DNA from: Shewanella sp. KX20019
Lineage (GTDB): Bacteria > Pseudomonadota > Gammaproteobacteria > Enterobacterales > Shewanellaceae
Direction of reading: 5' to 3'
Length of the DNA: 64,000 bases
NCBI RefSeq assembly: GCF_016757755.1
Contig: NZ_CP068437.1
Coordinates: 868,001 to 932,000 of the forward strand
Below, in pieces: positions 18,082 through 27,149 of this stretch (positions are counted from its first letter, which is position 1; each line of letters begins with the position of its first letter). The notes beneath the pieces were generated by a model, which saw only the letters and a program-made list of their open reading frames with translations, made no database searches and was not told the origin of the DNA. A program made the translations under genes and the position numbers.

Positions 18082-18606
18082 TTAGCCTCGCTGGTAATTT
18101 ACCAGTTCATCTAAATCTACTCGTGCGATAAAGCTGTCATCTAAATAAAAGTCGACATGCTTATCTTGCTTGATACCAGACATCAGCTGTTGGCTGCCAT
18201 CTTCATAGGTTAGTACCATCAATAGCGTGTTTTCATCTTTTGCTTCTAAGGTCGCTCTAGTCAGCTTTACATCGGTTAGAGGCGCTTTAGTTAAGTCATC
18301 GTCTAAATGCTGGTTTACCTTAAAGATGGCTTCCACTGGCATATCGACCACTGCAGGTGATTTTCCGGTTACCGGGTTAGTGCCAGTCCAGAACTCGACG
18401 CTATTAATGATAAATAGATCTGCTGTGGCGGCAATGCCGTAAATTGGGCTCATTAATACGAAGAGACCCGCACGGCCGTAACGGTTGTCTACCGCGCTTA
18501 AGTTACCCTTGGTCACCATTGCACTGAGCCCCATCTGTCCCATACAACCACTTAGTTGACTGGTGAGTAATACGGTTAATGCAAGCGCTGATATTTTCTT
18601 TTTCAT
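18082..18606 (-). CDS. DUF3332 family lipoprotein
   Basis: Lipoprotein of 174 residues: a signal peptide with lipobox LSGC and lipidated Cys21, then the conserved region GRAGLFVLMSPIYGIAATADLFIINSVEFWTG-like (about 45-75). This layout is that of DUF3332, a family of unknown function in Shewanella and Vibrio. It is convergent with the dienelactone hydrolase gene and appears monocistronic. Confidence 0.8.
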   Translation of the reverse strand: MKKKISALALTVLLTSQLSGCMGQMGLSAMVTKGNLSAVDNRYGRAGLFVLMSPIYGIAATADLFIINSVEFWTGTNPVTGKSPAVVDMPVEAIFKVNQHLDDDLTKAPLTDVKLTRATLEAKDENTLLMVLTYEDGSQQLMSGIKQDKHVDFYLDDSFIARVDLDELVNYQRG

Positions 18607-18882
18607 TTATAGATTCAAGTCATTTAAGCAGGGGGCTGATTGTATGCATTAGTGCAAAATGAAATGAGATCTTGGTCGCGTTTCAGTGTTAGTTATTGGT
18701 TTTAACTGTTAGCTAGATTGATGACGTTGATGATTGCTATGGCTGGATGCTTTAACGCTTGCGTAGTTGTGTTTAATTGGTGGGCTTAATGTTGGTGCAG
18801 TGTGGGTTAGCCGTGGCAGGTAACGGGCATTCTATTGGCGCTTAATTTAACGCATAATAGCGCTCCGATTACTGGAGAACCC

Positions 18883-19626
18883 ATGTCTGATTACCAAGTA
18901 TTACATCAAACCGAAGATGAATATGGCCCACTTATTGTTCTAGACGATAAAGAGGCGAGGATTCTAGCGTTTGCAGAAAACGATGAGCAAAGTAAATTAC
19001 TCAAAGCAGCGCCGCATATTCCGCAGCACACTTATGTGCAAGCGATGTTACTGGTATTGCTCTATAGCCAACCTAAAAGTGCCATTGTACTGGGGTTAGG
19101 CGGAGGCGGACTTATTCATGCTCTGCGTCATTTCGATGCTGGAATTAAGCTGACTGCCGTCGAGCTTCGAGCTGATGTGATTGAAATTGCCAAGCGCTAT
19201 TTTCAGTTACCCCTTAGCAAAAAGCTAAAGCTGATCAATCAAGATGCGACTCAGTTTTTAACGCTTGGCGACCACAAACGAGTTGATATTATTTTTACCG
19301 ATATCTATAGCGCCGAAGGTGTTGATGCGGCGCAGGTATCAGAAGCATTTATCGCCCAATGTGCAGCGTTAATAAAAGCCGATGGTTATCTGGTGTTGAA
19401 TTGCTGGAAAGAACACAGCAAAAACCGAGAGCTATTAGCCTATCTTGAGCTGCATTTTGTTGAAGTTAGAGCCTGTTTAACCGGTAGCGCAAACTGGGTG
19501 GTAATTGCTGGCAAGGCAAAACGAGAGATCAGTGCCAGCGGATTAAAGCAGCAAGCGCAAGCACTGTCTCAGAAGCTTGATTTTCAGTTGGGCCGATCGC
19601 TTACCCGTTTTGATGTCTGGCAGTAG
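18883..19626 (+). CDS. Spermidine synthase-like methyltransferase-fold protein
   Basis: Protein of about 247 residues. The ATG at 18883 is preceded by GGAG at 5 bp, which beats the TTG 48 bases upstream. The nucleotide-binding motif is VLGLGGGGLIHAL (about 70-82), followed by TAVELRADVIEIAKRYF and IFTDIYSAEGV. These match the spermine/spermidine synthase superfamily. The N-terminal putrescine-binding domain is short, and no speD is adjacent, so true spermidine synthase activity is doubtful. Confidence 0.75.
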   Translation: MSDYQVLHQTEDEYGPLIVLDDKEARILAFAENDEQSKLLKAAPHIPQHTYVQAMLLVLLYSQPKSAIVLGLGGGGLIHALRHFDAGIKLTAVELRADVIEIAKRYFQLPLSKKLKLINQDATQFLTLGDHKRVDIIFTDIYSAEGVDAAQVSEAFIAQCAALIKADGYLVLNCWKEHSKNRELLAYLELHFVEVRACLTGSANWVVIAGKAKREISASGLKQQAQALSQKLDFQLGRSLTRFDVWQ

Positions 19627-19676
19627 CCCAGCTTTTTACCAAAAGTGAAGAGAAGTGAGACCGTGATACTGATGTA

Positions 19677-20675
19677 CTAATCTCTAGCGCTCTCGTCGAT
19701 TCGTAATACCTGCGCATAAGTGCATTTATTTAGCATATCAAAGGCTTTCAGTGCTTGTTGCTTGCCAATAACAAACGGATGAGGTTCACTTTTTTTACGT
19801 GTAAGCATAGCTGGAAAACGTTCTCTTGAGCCGTCAATAGAAGGGTGATTAGACAGAAAAATATCAACACCTGCTGTCTCCGCTATCCCTTTAAAACGTT
19901 CTGCCGTTTGGCTGTAGGTTAGAATTCTCTCTCTATCAGAGCCGTAGTTTAGCCCAGTTCCACCCCACAGGCTGACCATGTGTTGCTGGCCATTATCAAA
20001 CACTGGAAAGATGAGCGAGATAGTGCCCGGCGTATGACCTGGAGTGACATGTACGCTTACCTTAGTATCGCCGAGTTCTAGGGGCTCACCGTCCTTAATC
20101 GTGATATCGCGAGTTGGTCTTTTCCCCCAGCGGGGGCTGGAAAAATCGAGCTCCGGCTGCTCTAGCCGAGTCCACTCTATGTGACTCATGACTAACCTAG
20201 GCTGGTACTTTTTCACTAAAAATTCTTGCCCACCATAGTGGTCGCCATGACCATGGGTAATGATGAGGTACTTTAAATCATTAGGATCTAAGCCAAGCTC
20301 GATAAGGCCTTGCTCAATGTACTTTTCTGCTTCACTGTTATTGTTGAGCGCATCAATCAGAATGAGGCCTTTATCAGTCTTAAGTACCCAGCTCGAGACA
20401 CCGCCAGTACCAACAAAATACAAGTTGTCAAAAACCTGTGTTGGCGCTACTGGCGCAGAACGGGTGCGCTTTCTCTTTGGTTTCTTCTCTGATGCTGCAG
20501 GTCTGGTACGTATTGCCGCATTACGCAGCGGTGTTTCGATGTCACAAATACGTACTAAGCCTGGAAATACACCGGCGTGTTGCATTCCCTTTTCTGCATA
20601 ATCTTTTGCCGTTAATGTTTCCGCAGTTACGGGTAAGGCCAAGCAGTAGAGTATCCCCATTAGGTAACTTTTCAT
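19677..20675 (-). CDS. Exported metallo-beta-lactamase-fold hydrolase (B3-like)
   Basis: Periplasmic MBL-fold enzyme of 332 residues with a signal peptide ending near residue 18. All metal ligands of a dinuclear site are present: His141, His143, Asp145 and His146 in THGHGDHYGG, His214 in TPGHTPGT and His277 in SNHPS. The pattern HxHxDH with a late NHP is that of subclass B3 enzymes. Residues 62-72 are an unusual basic stretch of Lys and Arg before the catalytic domain. It starts 14 bp after the TonB receptor gene and so lies in a Fur-boxed operon. It may act on a siderophore or on another lactone or lactam. Confidence 0.82.
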   Translation of the reverse strand: MKSYLMGILYCLALPVTAETLTAKDYAEKGMQHAGVFPGLVRICDIETPLRNAAIRTRPAASEKKPKRKRTRSAPVAPTQVFDNLYFVGTGGVSSWVLKTDKGLILIDALNNNSEAEKYIEQGLIELGLDPNDLKYLIITHGHGDHYGGQEFLVKKYQPRLVMSHIEWTRLEQPELDFSSPRWGKRPTRDITIKDGEPLELGDTKVSVHVTPGHTPGTISLIFPVFDNGQQHMVSLWGGTGLNYGSDRERILTYSQTAERFKGIAETAGVDIFLSNHPSIDGSRERFPAMLTRKKSEPHPFVIGKQQALKAFDMLNKCTYAQVLRIDESARD

Positions 20676-20689
20676 GTAAACCTCAATAA

Positions 20690-22627
20690 TTAAAATTTAG
20701 TTTCTGCAGCAATCCAGTAACGGCGGCCATCTTCAACATAGCCGTACTCTTCGTAGGTTACTTGCTTGTCGAGTAGGTTATAAATACCAAACATGAGTTT
20801 GATATTTGTGGTGGCTTGCCAGTTTCCACCTAGATCAACATAGGTGGCTGATGGAGCTTGTACTGCTCTAGAACTCAGGGTGCTGGCCTGGCTCTCTTTA
20901 CCTCTATAACTGGCTCTGAGCCAAACATTAGTATCATCATCGATGGCCCAATTGCTGTTAGCCGTAAACAGATGAAGCGGGATCTGCGTTAAAGGTAATC
21001 CCTGATTATCTCCCGTTTTTTGCTCAGAATAGGTATAGGCATATGAGGCGTTGAAAGAGATGTCATCAGTGAGGCTTTTAGCTAAAGTAAATTCGGCACC
21101 ATAAGTGATGGCATCATCGATATTAACGTTGTGACGGGTATCCTCTGCACCACAGACAGACATGGGACAATTTACTAAATTGATCTTATCCGAGAAGTCG
21201 TTATGGAAAACAGTCAAGCTGCTGGATAGGTCATTGTCGCTTAAATAGTAAATACCCATTTCAGTGTTGACTGAGATTTCAGGTTTTAAATCAGGGTTAC
21301 CATAAATATCGCCGCCACGACTTTCTTGCACCCAATCTTGTGACATATCCCTTAGATCAGGGGCACGGTAGCCAGTCGATATTCCTGTTTTAAGGGTCCA
21401 GTTATCGTTGACTGTCCACACTCCGTAAACACGTGGGCTTAAATGGGTGTCAAACTGCTCGTTATTGTCAAAGCGTAGACCCATGGTGAGGGTAAAGTTG
21501 TCGGTTAGCCACCATTCATCTTCTGCAAAAACAGACCATTGTTTGTTCTCGATTGTTTCTTGATTATCTTGTAAATCTTCTGATTCTAATGTGGCTCCCA
21601 CCGATAGCAGATGTGCATCTAATGGCAGGCTCCATTGGGTGTTGAAGGTGACATTGTCTGTGGTGATTGCACGACCGACATTTTCAACTGATTCACTTTG
21701 AAGATACGAAGTTGCCGTGCCCCAGTCATAATCCCCGCGGTGGGTTAATGACATAGAGTTACGATTATTATCGGTTTGAGTTGATTTACTGCTTTCAGGT
21801 AATGATTTTCCAGAAGTGGAAATACGAGTTTGCTCTTGTTTGGTAAAATCAAAGCTAAATTGATCTTGTTCAGAAGCCGATAAGTGCACTGAACCACGAT
21901 AGTTCTTGAGCTGTTTCTCGCCGTAGCCACGCTCGATATCGTCTTCAACTCGATCTTGATAAAGACTGGAGAGTGAGGCACTTAATAGCCCTGGGATGAT
22001 TGGGCCTGCAACATAGAGTTGACCTTGGTAATAATTACCTGAATCTTGGTTTTCTTGTACGGTGGCTTCAACGCGTAGGTTACCCTGCCATTGCTGGTAA
22101 TCCTTCTTAGTGATGATGTTGATCACTCCGCCCATGGCATCTGAACCATACAGCGTTGACATAGGTCCGCGGATCACTTCAATACGTTCAATGGCTTCTA
22201 AAGGTGGTAACCAATCTTGCTCAAATCCGCCACTGCCACTTGGCTGTGTTTCACGGCCTGATTGTTTTTTACCGTCAACAAGCAATGCGGTGTACTCTGC
22301 AGGCATGCCCCTGACTGAAATATCTTGTCTTGCACCACCGCCCGTAACAGTGACTCCCGGAATATCTTTAAGTGCGTCAGTGAGGTCTTTATAGGCGCGG
22401 TTCTCAATCTCTTGACGGTCAATCACACTAATGGATGCTGGAGCGTCATTGATACTTTGTTCGTGCCCCGATGCAGTAACAACCATGCGTTCCATTATTT
22501 GTTGTACGCCAGTATCTATGTCAGAAGGGGTTTCTGCTGATGCTATTGCCGACAGTGGCAGCATCAGACTGATAGAGATAAAGAACTTTCGCTTAGTATG
22601 CAGCGGGAAATAGCAAAAATGTGACAT
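20690..22627 (-). CDS. TonB-dependent outer-membrane receptor (siderophore type)
   Basis: Outer-membrane receptor of 645 residues. A signal peptide (RKFFISISLMLPLSAIASA) precedes a TonB-box-like ERMVVTASG at about 47-55. The plug domain follows, with SVIDRQEIENRAYKDLTDALKDIPGV-type sequence and IEVIRGPMSTLYGSDAMGGVINIITK. The 22-stranded barrel ends in an aromatic C-terminus. The plug and length resemble the CirA/FepA group of catecholate receptors. A good Fur box lies 25-43 bp upstream of the start, so iron repression is likely. The ribosome binding site is weak. Confidence 0.88.
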   Translation of the reverse strand: MSHFCYFPLHTKRKFFISISLMLPLSAIASAETPSDIDTGVQQIMERMVVTASGHEQSINDAPASISVIDRQEIENRAYKDLTDALKDIPGVTVTGGGARQDISVRGMPAEYTALLVDGKKQSGRETQPSGSGGFEQDWLPPLEAIERIEVIRGPMSTLYGSDAMGGVINIITKKDYQQWQGNLRVEATVQENQDSGNYYQGQLYVAGPIIPGLLSASLSSLYQDRVEDDIERGYGEKQLKNYRGSVHLSASEQDQFSFDFTKQEQTRISTSGKSLPESSKSTQTDNNRNSMSLTHRGDYDWGTATSYLQSESVENVGRAITTDNVTFNTQWSLPLDAHLLSVGATLESEDLQDNQETIENKQWSVFAEDEWWLTDNFTLTMGLRFDNNEQFDTHLSPRVYGVWTVNDNWTLKTGISTGYRAPDLRDMSQDWVQESRGGDIYGNPDLKPEISVNTEMGIYYLSDNDLSSSLTVFHNDFSDKINLVNCPMSVCGAEDTRHNVNIDDAITYGAEFTLAKSLTDDISFNASYAYTYSEQKTGDNQGLPLTQIPLHLFTANSNWAIDDDTNVWLRASYRGKESQASTLSSRAVQAPSATYVDLGGNWQATTNIKLMFGIYNLLDKQVTYEEYGYVEDGRRYWIAAETKF

Positions 22628-22651
22628 GGCGCAACTTAATGAGAGTGGGAT

Positions 22652-22670
22652 TGATAATAATTCTCATTAG
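22652..22670 (-). promoter_or_regulatory. Fur box upstream of the TonB receptor
   Basis: The 19-bp sequence TGATAATAATTCTCATTAG is a near-palindrome resembling the Fur consensus GATAATGATAATCATTATC. It sits 25-43 bp upstream of the receptor start, a normal repressor position. Confidence 0.7.
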
Positions 22671-22755
22671 GCGTGTTTGATGATTGTTTTACAAGTTATT
22701 TTGTATTACTAGAGCTGAATATGACTATCCACAAACTGGATAGTGAGCTGGTAGT

Positions 22756-23694
22756 TTATGCATAAATGTCTTTGTCTGCATACAGTTCTTTGAATAAAGA
22801 CCGTATCCAAGCACAGGCCGGATCGTCATGAAAACGTTTATGCCAGTATAGATAGACATGTATAAAATGTAGCTTTAATTCTGGCGGTACATCGCGGGTT
22901 ATCAATCGACTGTCATTACAGGCATCGGTAGCAAAAGGTGTGGGCACATGAAAGATAATATCGGTTTGTGCTGCAATATTTGGCGCCGCACCAAAGTTAC
23001 TCAGCTGTATGGGTACAGATAGCTGACGCTTTTTATCGGCTAAACCCAACTCTTTATATTTATACTCCAGCGATAGTGTTTTTTCGCCCTGTAGTGATAT
23101 TTGGCCAAACTGGTATTCACGCAATTTTTCAGCGCTAATATCTTGATTGGCCAATGGGTGATTTTTACTCATTAACAAACTAAAGTTACGTTTAGCGATT
23201 AACATGCTATGGATGTTTTGTTCGGCGCTAGATGGCCGATGGGATGAAAGTGCAAAGTGCACATCGCCGTCAATGAGTGCCTGAAAGTGGCGTTTTGGGG
23301 TGCTATCAAGACTGACAACCATATTGGGTGCTCGCTTGCGGATTAGCTCAATAACATTAGGCATTAAGCTATTAATCTGTGGCTGCAGCCCGTAAAAACT
23401 CACGGTACTATTAACGCTTTTAGGATCAAAAGTTTGCTTATGAACAAGTTTCTCGACGCTATTAATCACAGCTGAAATATCTTGCTTAACCGTTTCAGCC
23501 TTTGGAGTTAGCTCGTAGCCATAGTTGGTTCGAACGAGTAATTCATCATCAAAAAATGCTCTCATTTTATGCAGAGTTCGGCTTACGGATGACTGGCTCA
23601 TATTCAGTGATAGAGCAGTGTTGGAGACATGCTTTTCTTCTAGTAGGCGCTTTAAAACAAATAATAAATTTAGATCTAGCTGAGATGCACCCAT
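22756..23694 (-). CDS. LysR family transcriptional regulator
   Basis: Regulator of 312 residues. The N-terminal helix-turn-helix spans about 6-65 (DLNLLFVLKRLLEEKHVSNTA, then SQSSVSRTLHKMR). The C-terminal substrate-binding domain covers about 90-300. GGAG lies 11 bp before the ATG. It follows the GntR gene by 67 bp on the same strand, so both may control the divergent reductase operon. The effector is unknown. Confidence 0.88.
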   Translation of the reverse strand: MGASQLDLNLLFVLKRLLEEKHVSNTALSLNMSQSSVSRTLHKMRAFFDDELLVRTNYGYELTPKAETVKQDISAVINSVEKLVHKQTFDPKSVNSTVSFYGLQPQINSLMPNVIELIRKRAPNMVVSLDSTPKRHFQALIDGDVHFALSSHRPSSAEQNIHSMLIAKRNFSLLMSKNHPLANQDISAEKLREYQFGQISLQGEKTLSLEYKYKELGLADKKRQLSVPIQLSNFGAAPNIAAQTDIIFHVPTPFATDACNDSRLITRDVPPELKLHFIHVYLYWHKRFHDDPACAWIRSLFKELYADKDIYA

Positions 23695-23761
23695 TAATTT
23701 TACAACTCCAATGAACTGCCTGATAACATTCGGTCAATTTGCTACGGTGAGGCAGCCATAA

Positions 23762-24487
23762 TCAAGGGTTTGACTTAGTTTGTCTGTAGTCGTTTTCGAT
23801 ACCCTCGAGCAATAATAGAAACTCTAGCAGATGTTCTCTCATCGCTGTTTCAGCACCCGCTTCATCGCCTGTTATCACTGCATCAATAATAGCATTATGC
23901 ATCCCGGGTGGATGTATTTTGTCCGTGTCTGGCTGAAACTGGCTCGCAATACTCCCCACTAACTGAATTAAGGACTTATCTATTGCGGTCAAAAAACGGT
24001 TATTACACATATCTGCAAGTAGATAGTGCACTCGACTTCTGAGCATGACAGTTTCGGGATACTCCAAGGTACTGCTCTCATTATCGTTAGCTTCTATTAA
24101 TAGTTTTGCCTGCTTTGGAGTGCAATGTTTTGCCGCTAGGCCAGCGACAATAGGCTCTATTGATAAGCGGGCTTGACAAATTTCATCAAAAGACATGTTA
24201 CCCAAAAAAAACAAGTCCTTACAATCATTGCTCAGCCTTTCAAAGGTCAACTCTTTTACGAAAGCGCCACCTGTTGCACCCTGTTTGATCTCTACAAGTC
24301 CACGGGCCTCTAATGCCTTTATCGCTTCACGAACAACGGTTCGACTTACCATAAACGTCTCGATCAGTTCTCGCTCAGACGGCAGCTTGTCTCCGGCGAA
24401 ATAACGCCCTTCAAAAATAGCATGTCGAAGTTGCTTAGAAACTTCATCGGAAGCCTTTACCTTCTTGATTGGTTGGAAGTTATTCAA
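23762..24487 (-). CDS. GntR family transcriptional regulator (FadR/FCD subfamily)
   Basis: Regulator of 241 residues that starts with TTG; AGGA lies 6 bp upstream. The winged helix spans about 10-75 (KLPSERELIETFMVSRTVVREAIKALEARGLVEI). The all-helical FCD effector domain spans about 95-230 with conserved Asp/His positions typical of a metal-dependent acid-binding pocket. FCD regulators commonly sense carboxylic acids. It is transcribed away from the flavoprotein operon, and two AT-rich palindromes lie between them, so it is the best candidate for that operon's regulator. Confidence 0.88.
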   Translation of the reverse strand: MNNFQPIKKVKASDEVSKQLRHAIFEGRYFAGDKLPSERELIETFMVSRTVVREAIKALEARGLVEIKQGATGGAFVKELTFERLSNDCKDLFFLGNMSFDEICQARLSIEPIVAGLAAKHCTPKQAKLLIEANDNESSTLEYPETVMLRSRVHYLLADMCNNRFLTAIDKSLIQLVGSIASQFQPDTDKIHPPGMHNAIIDAVITGDEAGAETAMREHLLEFLLLLEGIENDYRQTKSNP

Positions 24488-24976
24488 GACAGATCCTGTA
24501 AGTTAGAGACACACAAAATTATATCACAGCCGCCATAGCACAAAGTAGCCCCCTTCAAAAAAGACCTAAACGCGACTAACAAAGCTGATGTTTTGGTTGA
24601 TGATTTTGTTCAAAACAGATCATTTTCATCCAAGTTTGTGAATATTAGAACATTATAAAATTAGAAAATTAGCGCATTACAATCTTGTCACTTATCAGGT
24701 CACAAAATAACTTTTTATTGAGAGCTACTGCAAATATGTAACATATAAACCTTTTTGTCATATGTTATATGTCATACATTTAAATCGTGAAAGGTTTGAC
24801 GCATATTTAGCCAGTGCAGTGCTATTAAGCAGCGACTTTCTCAAACTCGCATGCTACTGCGAATCTAATTTCTGAAGTAAGTAGAACAGAGAAGCTCTTA
24901 CGCTTATGGCCAGATCCTGTGTCGCTGCAAACGATGTTGCATCCAGCGTAAACCGCAAGAGTAAAAGGAATATAAA
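24488..24976. other. Divergent regulatory region of the reductase operon
   Basis: 489 bp between the GntR gene and the flavoprotein gene. It holds the two palindromes annotated separately and a weak CRP-like TGTGA-N6-GAACA at 24637-24652. No gene could be supported. Confidence 0.5.
24734..24771. promoter_or_regulatory. Paired AT-rich palindromes (candidate operators)
   Basis: ATATGT-A-ACATAT at 24734-24746 and CATAT-GTT-ATATG at 24759-24771 share the core TAACATAT in opposite orientation. Their centres are 25 bp apart. They lie about 205-245 bp upstream of the flavoprotein start. They are plausible sites for the adjacent GntR or LysR protein; this is inference. Confidence 0.45.
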
Positions 24977-26656
24977 ATGACAAAAGAAAATTCACGTAAA
25001 GCCAAAGAGATCGATCAGTACACAGCTAACGTTCTGCAAAACGGTATTTCCCGTCGAAGCTTTCTAACCCGCGCAGCAATGGGGACAGGTGCTGTGGCAT
25101 TTACTGGGTTAACAGGTGGTGCAGCCGAAGCTGCAACCGCTGCTGACACTGCAAACATGGCTAAAAGTGCTGATGGTGGGGCAACGCTCGACTTTATGCC
25201 GAAGCCTAAACTCATTGCTGACAGCCAAATTTCTTCGACTCAAACTTTTGATGTCGTAGTAGTGGGGGCGGGTGCCTCTGGTGTTCCTGCTGCACTATCT
25301 GCTGCAGAAAACGGTGCCAAAGTCGCTGTGCTGCAAAAGCAGTCGATTGTTGTATCTCAGGGAAATACTGGCTCTGGTCTTGATTTAGCTAATTGCGATA
25401 AGGCTGCAGTGGAAGCCATGGTATCTCGCTTAATGGGCGACAGTGCTCACCGCTGTAGTCCTGAGCTCATTAGAGAGTGGGCTTATAACTCTGGGGAAGC
25501 TATTTCTTGGGTTATCGACCGTGCTAAAAAAGGTGGCGCTCAAGTACAGGACCAAGGAACTAAAGTTCAACACGGTATTCACGGTGTAACAGAGCATAAA
25601 CTGAATTTTGTGACTTCCTACTTTGGGCCCAAGCCTTATACCGCGGGTGACGGCATGCGTGACCTTGCCAAAACGGCTGTAAAAGCGGGCGTTAAGTTCT
25701 TCTTTAACACCCCCGCCAACCAACTTATTCAAGATGCTAGCGGCAAAGTTATTGGTGTCATCGCGCAAAATCGTGATGGTTCTTACCATAAGTTTATGGC
25801 TAAAAAAGGTGTCATTTTATCTGCTGGTGATTATCAGAACAACGAAGCTATGTGTAACTTCTTTATCCCAGATTTGAAGAACTTCGAACGCAAACAGATG
25901 GATCGTACTGGTGACGGTTTCTCGATGGCTTATTGGGCTGGTGGAGTTATCGAGCCCATTGGTCACACTAAAATGTTGCATGACTTTGATGCTGGTCCAG
26001 CCTCTATGTGCGACATGCCTTTTCTTGCTGTTAACCGCAAAGGCAATCGTTTCGTCAATGAAACTGTTGCAATGTCATTGATGAATAATTACTTACGTGA
26101 TGAAGAAAACGCAGGTAACTACTCGCAAGTCTTTGACTCAAACTACATGGAACAAGCTGCTGACTGGCCGGGCAAATTATATTCGCCTGAAGAGATGAAA
26201 AAGTACATGCCTGAAGACCCAGCAGAGAAAAAGGGTGTATATGCATCTCAAACCAATACCTACTCCGCCAATACCTTGGAAGAGCTTGCAGTCAAGCTCG
26301 AATGCGATCCTAAAACATTCGTTGCGAATATTAAGCGTTACAACGAGTTATGTGAAACAGGTAAAGACGACGATTTTGGTAAACCTTCATCAAAGATGCT
26401 GCCAATCGTCAAAGCACCTTTCTATGGCATTCACCGCCGCATGCGTATTTCAACCCTTTGCTCTGGAATGTTAGTCGATAAGAACCACCAAGCACTCGAT
26501 GCTGACGGTAGCAAGATTGGTGGTCTATTTGTCATCGGTAATTTAGGGGGGGGCTTCTACGGTGGCGTTGATTACCCATTGACTGTTTTCGGTTTATCAC
26601 TGGGTCGTTGCTACACCTTTGGTTACTTGGCCGGTAAGTACGTCGCCAAGCTATAG
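24977..26656 (+). CDS. Tat-exported FAD-dependent reductase, fumarate-reductase/succinate-dehydrogenase flavoprotein family
   Basis: Periplasmic flavoprotein of 559 residues. The Tat signal SRRSFLTRAAMG is at 25-36. The FAD-binding Rossmann motif VVVGAGASGVPAAL is at 95-108. The FAD-binding domain and a mobile capping domain follow, as in flavocytochrome c. The protein has no heme motifs; the tetraheme partner is the next gene, 71 bp downstream. The C-terminal motif (521-545) reads GNLGGGFYGGVDYPLTVFG, whereas fumarate reductases have G-x-NRLGGN with the proton-donor-side Arg. The substrate is therefore probably not fumarate. AAGGA lies 7 bp before the start. Confidence 0.85.
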   Translation: MTKENSRKAKEIDQYTANVLQNGISRRSFLTRAAMGTGAVAFTGLTGGAAEAATAADTANMAKSADGGATLDFMPKPKLIADSQISSTQTFDVVVVGAGASGVPAALSAAENGAKVAVLQKQSIVVSQGNTGSGLDLANCDKAAVEAMVSRLMGDSAHRCSPELIREWAYNSGEAISWVIDRAKKGGAQVQDQGTKVQHGIHGVTEHKLNFVTSYFGPKPYTAGDGMRDLAKTAVKAGVKFFFNTPANQLIQDASGKVIGVIAQNRDGSYHKFMAKKGVILSAGDYQNNEAMCNFFIPDLKNFERKQMDRTGDGFSMAYWAGGVIEPIGHTKMLHDFDAGPASMCDMPFLAVNRKGNRFVNETVAMSLMNNYLRDEENAGNYSQVFDSNYMEQAADWPGKLYSPEEMKKYMPEDPAEKKGVYASQTNTYSANTLEELAVKLECDPKTFVANIKRYNELCETGKDDDFGKPSSKMLPIVKAPFYGIHRRMRISTLCSGMLVDKNHQALDADGSKIGGLFVIGNLGGGFYGGVDYPLTVFGLSLGRCYTFGYLAGKYVAKL

Positions 26657-26727
26657 CGCCTTAGCATCACCGACTGTGGCTACCTGTTATTTGGGCTGCC
26701 TTCCAAACGAAATTATGGAATAAAAAA

Positions 26728-27081
26728 ATGAAAAAATTAACACTCCACAACATAGTGCTTGCTCTTGCATTAGGTTTCTTTGCAAGTGGCGCCATCGCTG
26801 CTGATAGTCAGTTGCTAGAGGTGACTCACAAAGCTGCTGGGCTTGTGTGTAACGATTGCCATAGCAAAAACAAAAAAGAACAAGTGCGTATTACTAAATG
26901 CTTAGAGTGCCATGACACACAAGCGCTTGCTGAAACAACGGCAGATTTTGAGCCAACGAACCCTCATAAAAACCGTCACTTCGATACTGAAACTAACTGT
27001 AGTTACTGTCACCACCAACACAAAGAGTCTGAAAACTACTGCAGTGGCTGCCACCTTCGATTTGATTTCGTTACACCTTAA
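26728..27081 (+). CDS. Periplasmic tetraheme cytochrome c (flavocytochrome heme subunit type)
   Basis: Protein of 117 residues with a cleavable signal peptide ending near residue 25. Four CXXCH motifs occur at 41-45, 58-62, 91-95 and 105-109. Additional His residues (NPHKNRH, HHQH) can serve as distal ligands. The arrangement matches the small heme domain of Shewanella flavocytochrome c. It would pass electrons from the quinol dehydrogenase CymA (not in this window) to the flavoprotein encoded just upstream. Confidence 0.9.
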   Translation: MKKLTLHNIVLALALGFFASGAIAADSQLLEVTHKAAGLVCNDCHSKNKKEQVRITKCLECHDTQALAETTADFEPTNPHKNRHFDTETNCSYCHHQHKESENYCSGCHLRFDFVTP

Positions 27082-27149
27082 TCGAGAACAATAGACTTGA
27101 GACTTGATTATCCCGATAAAAATCAATATTTAAAGCAAGGATGATATAG

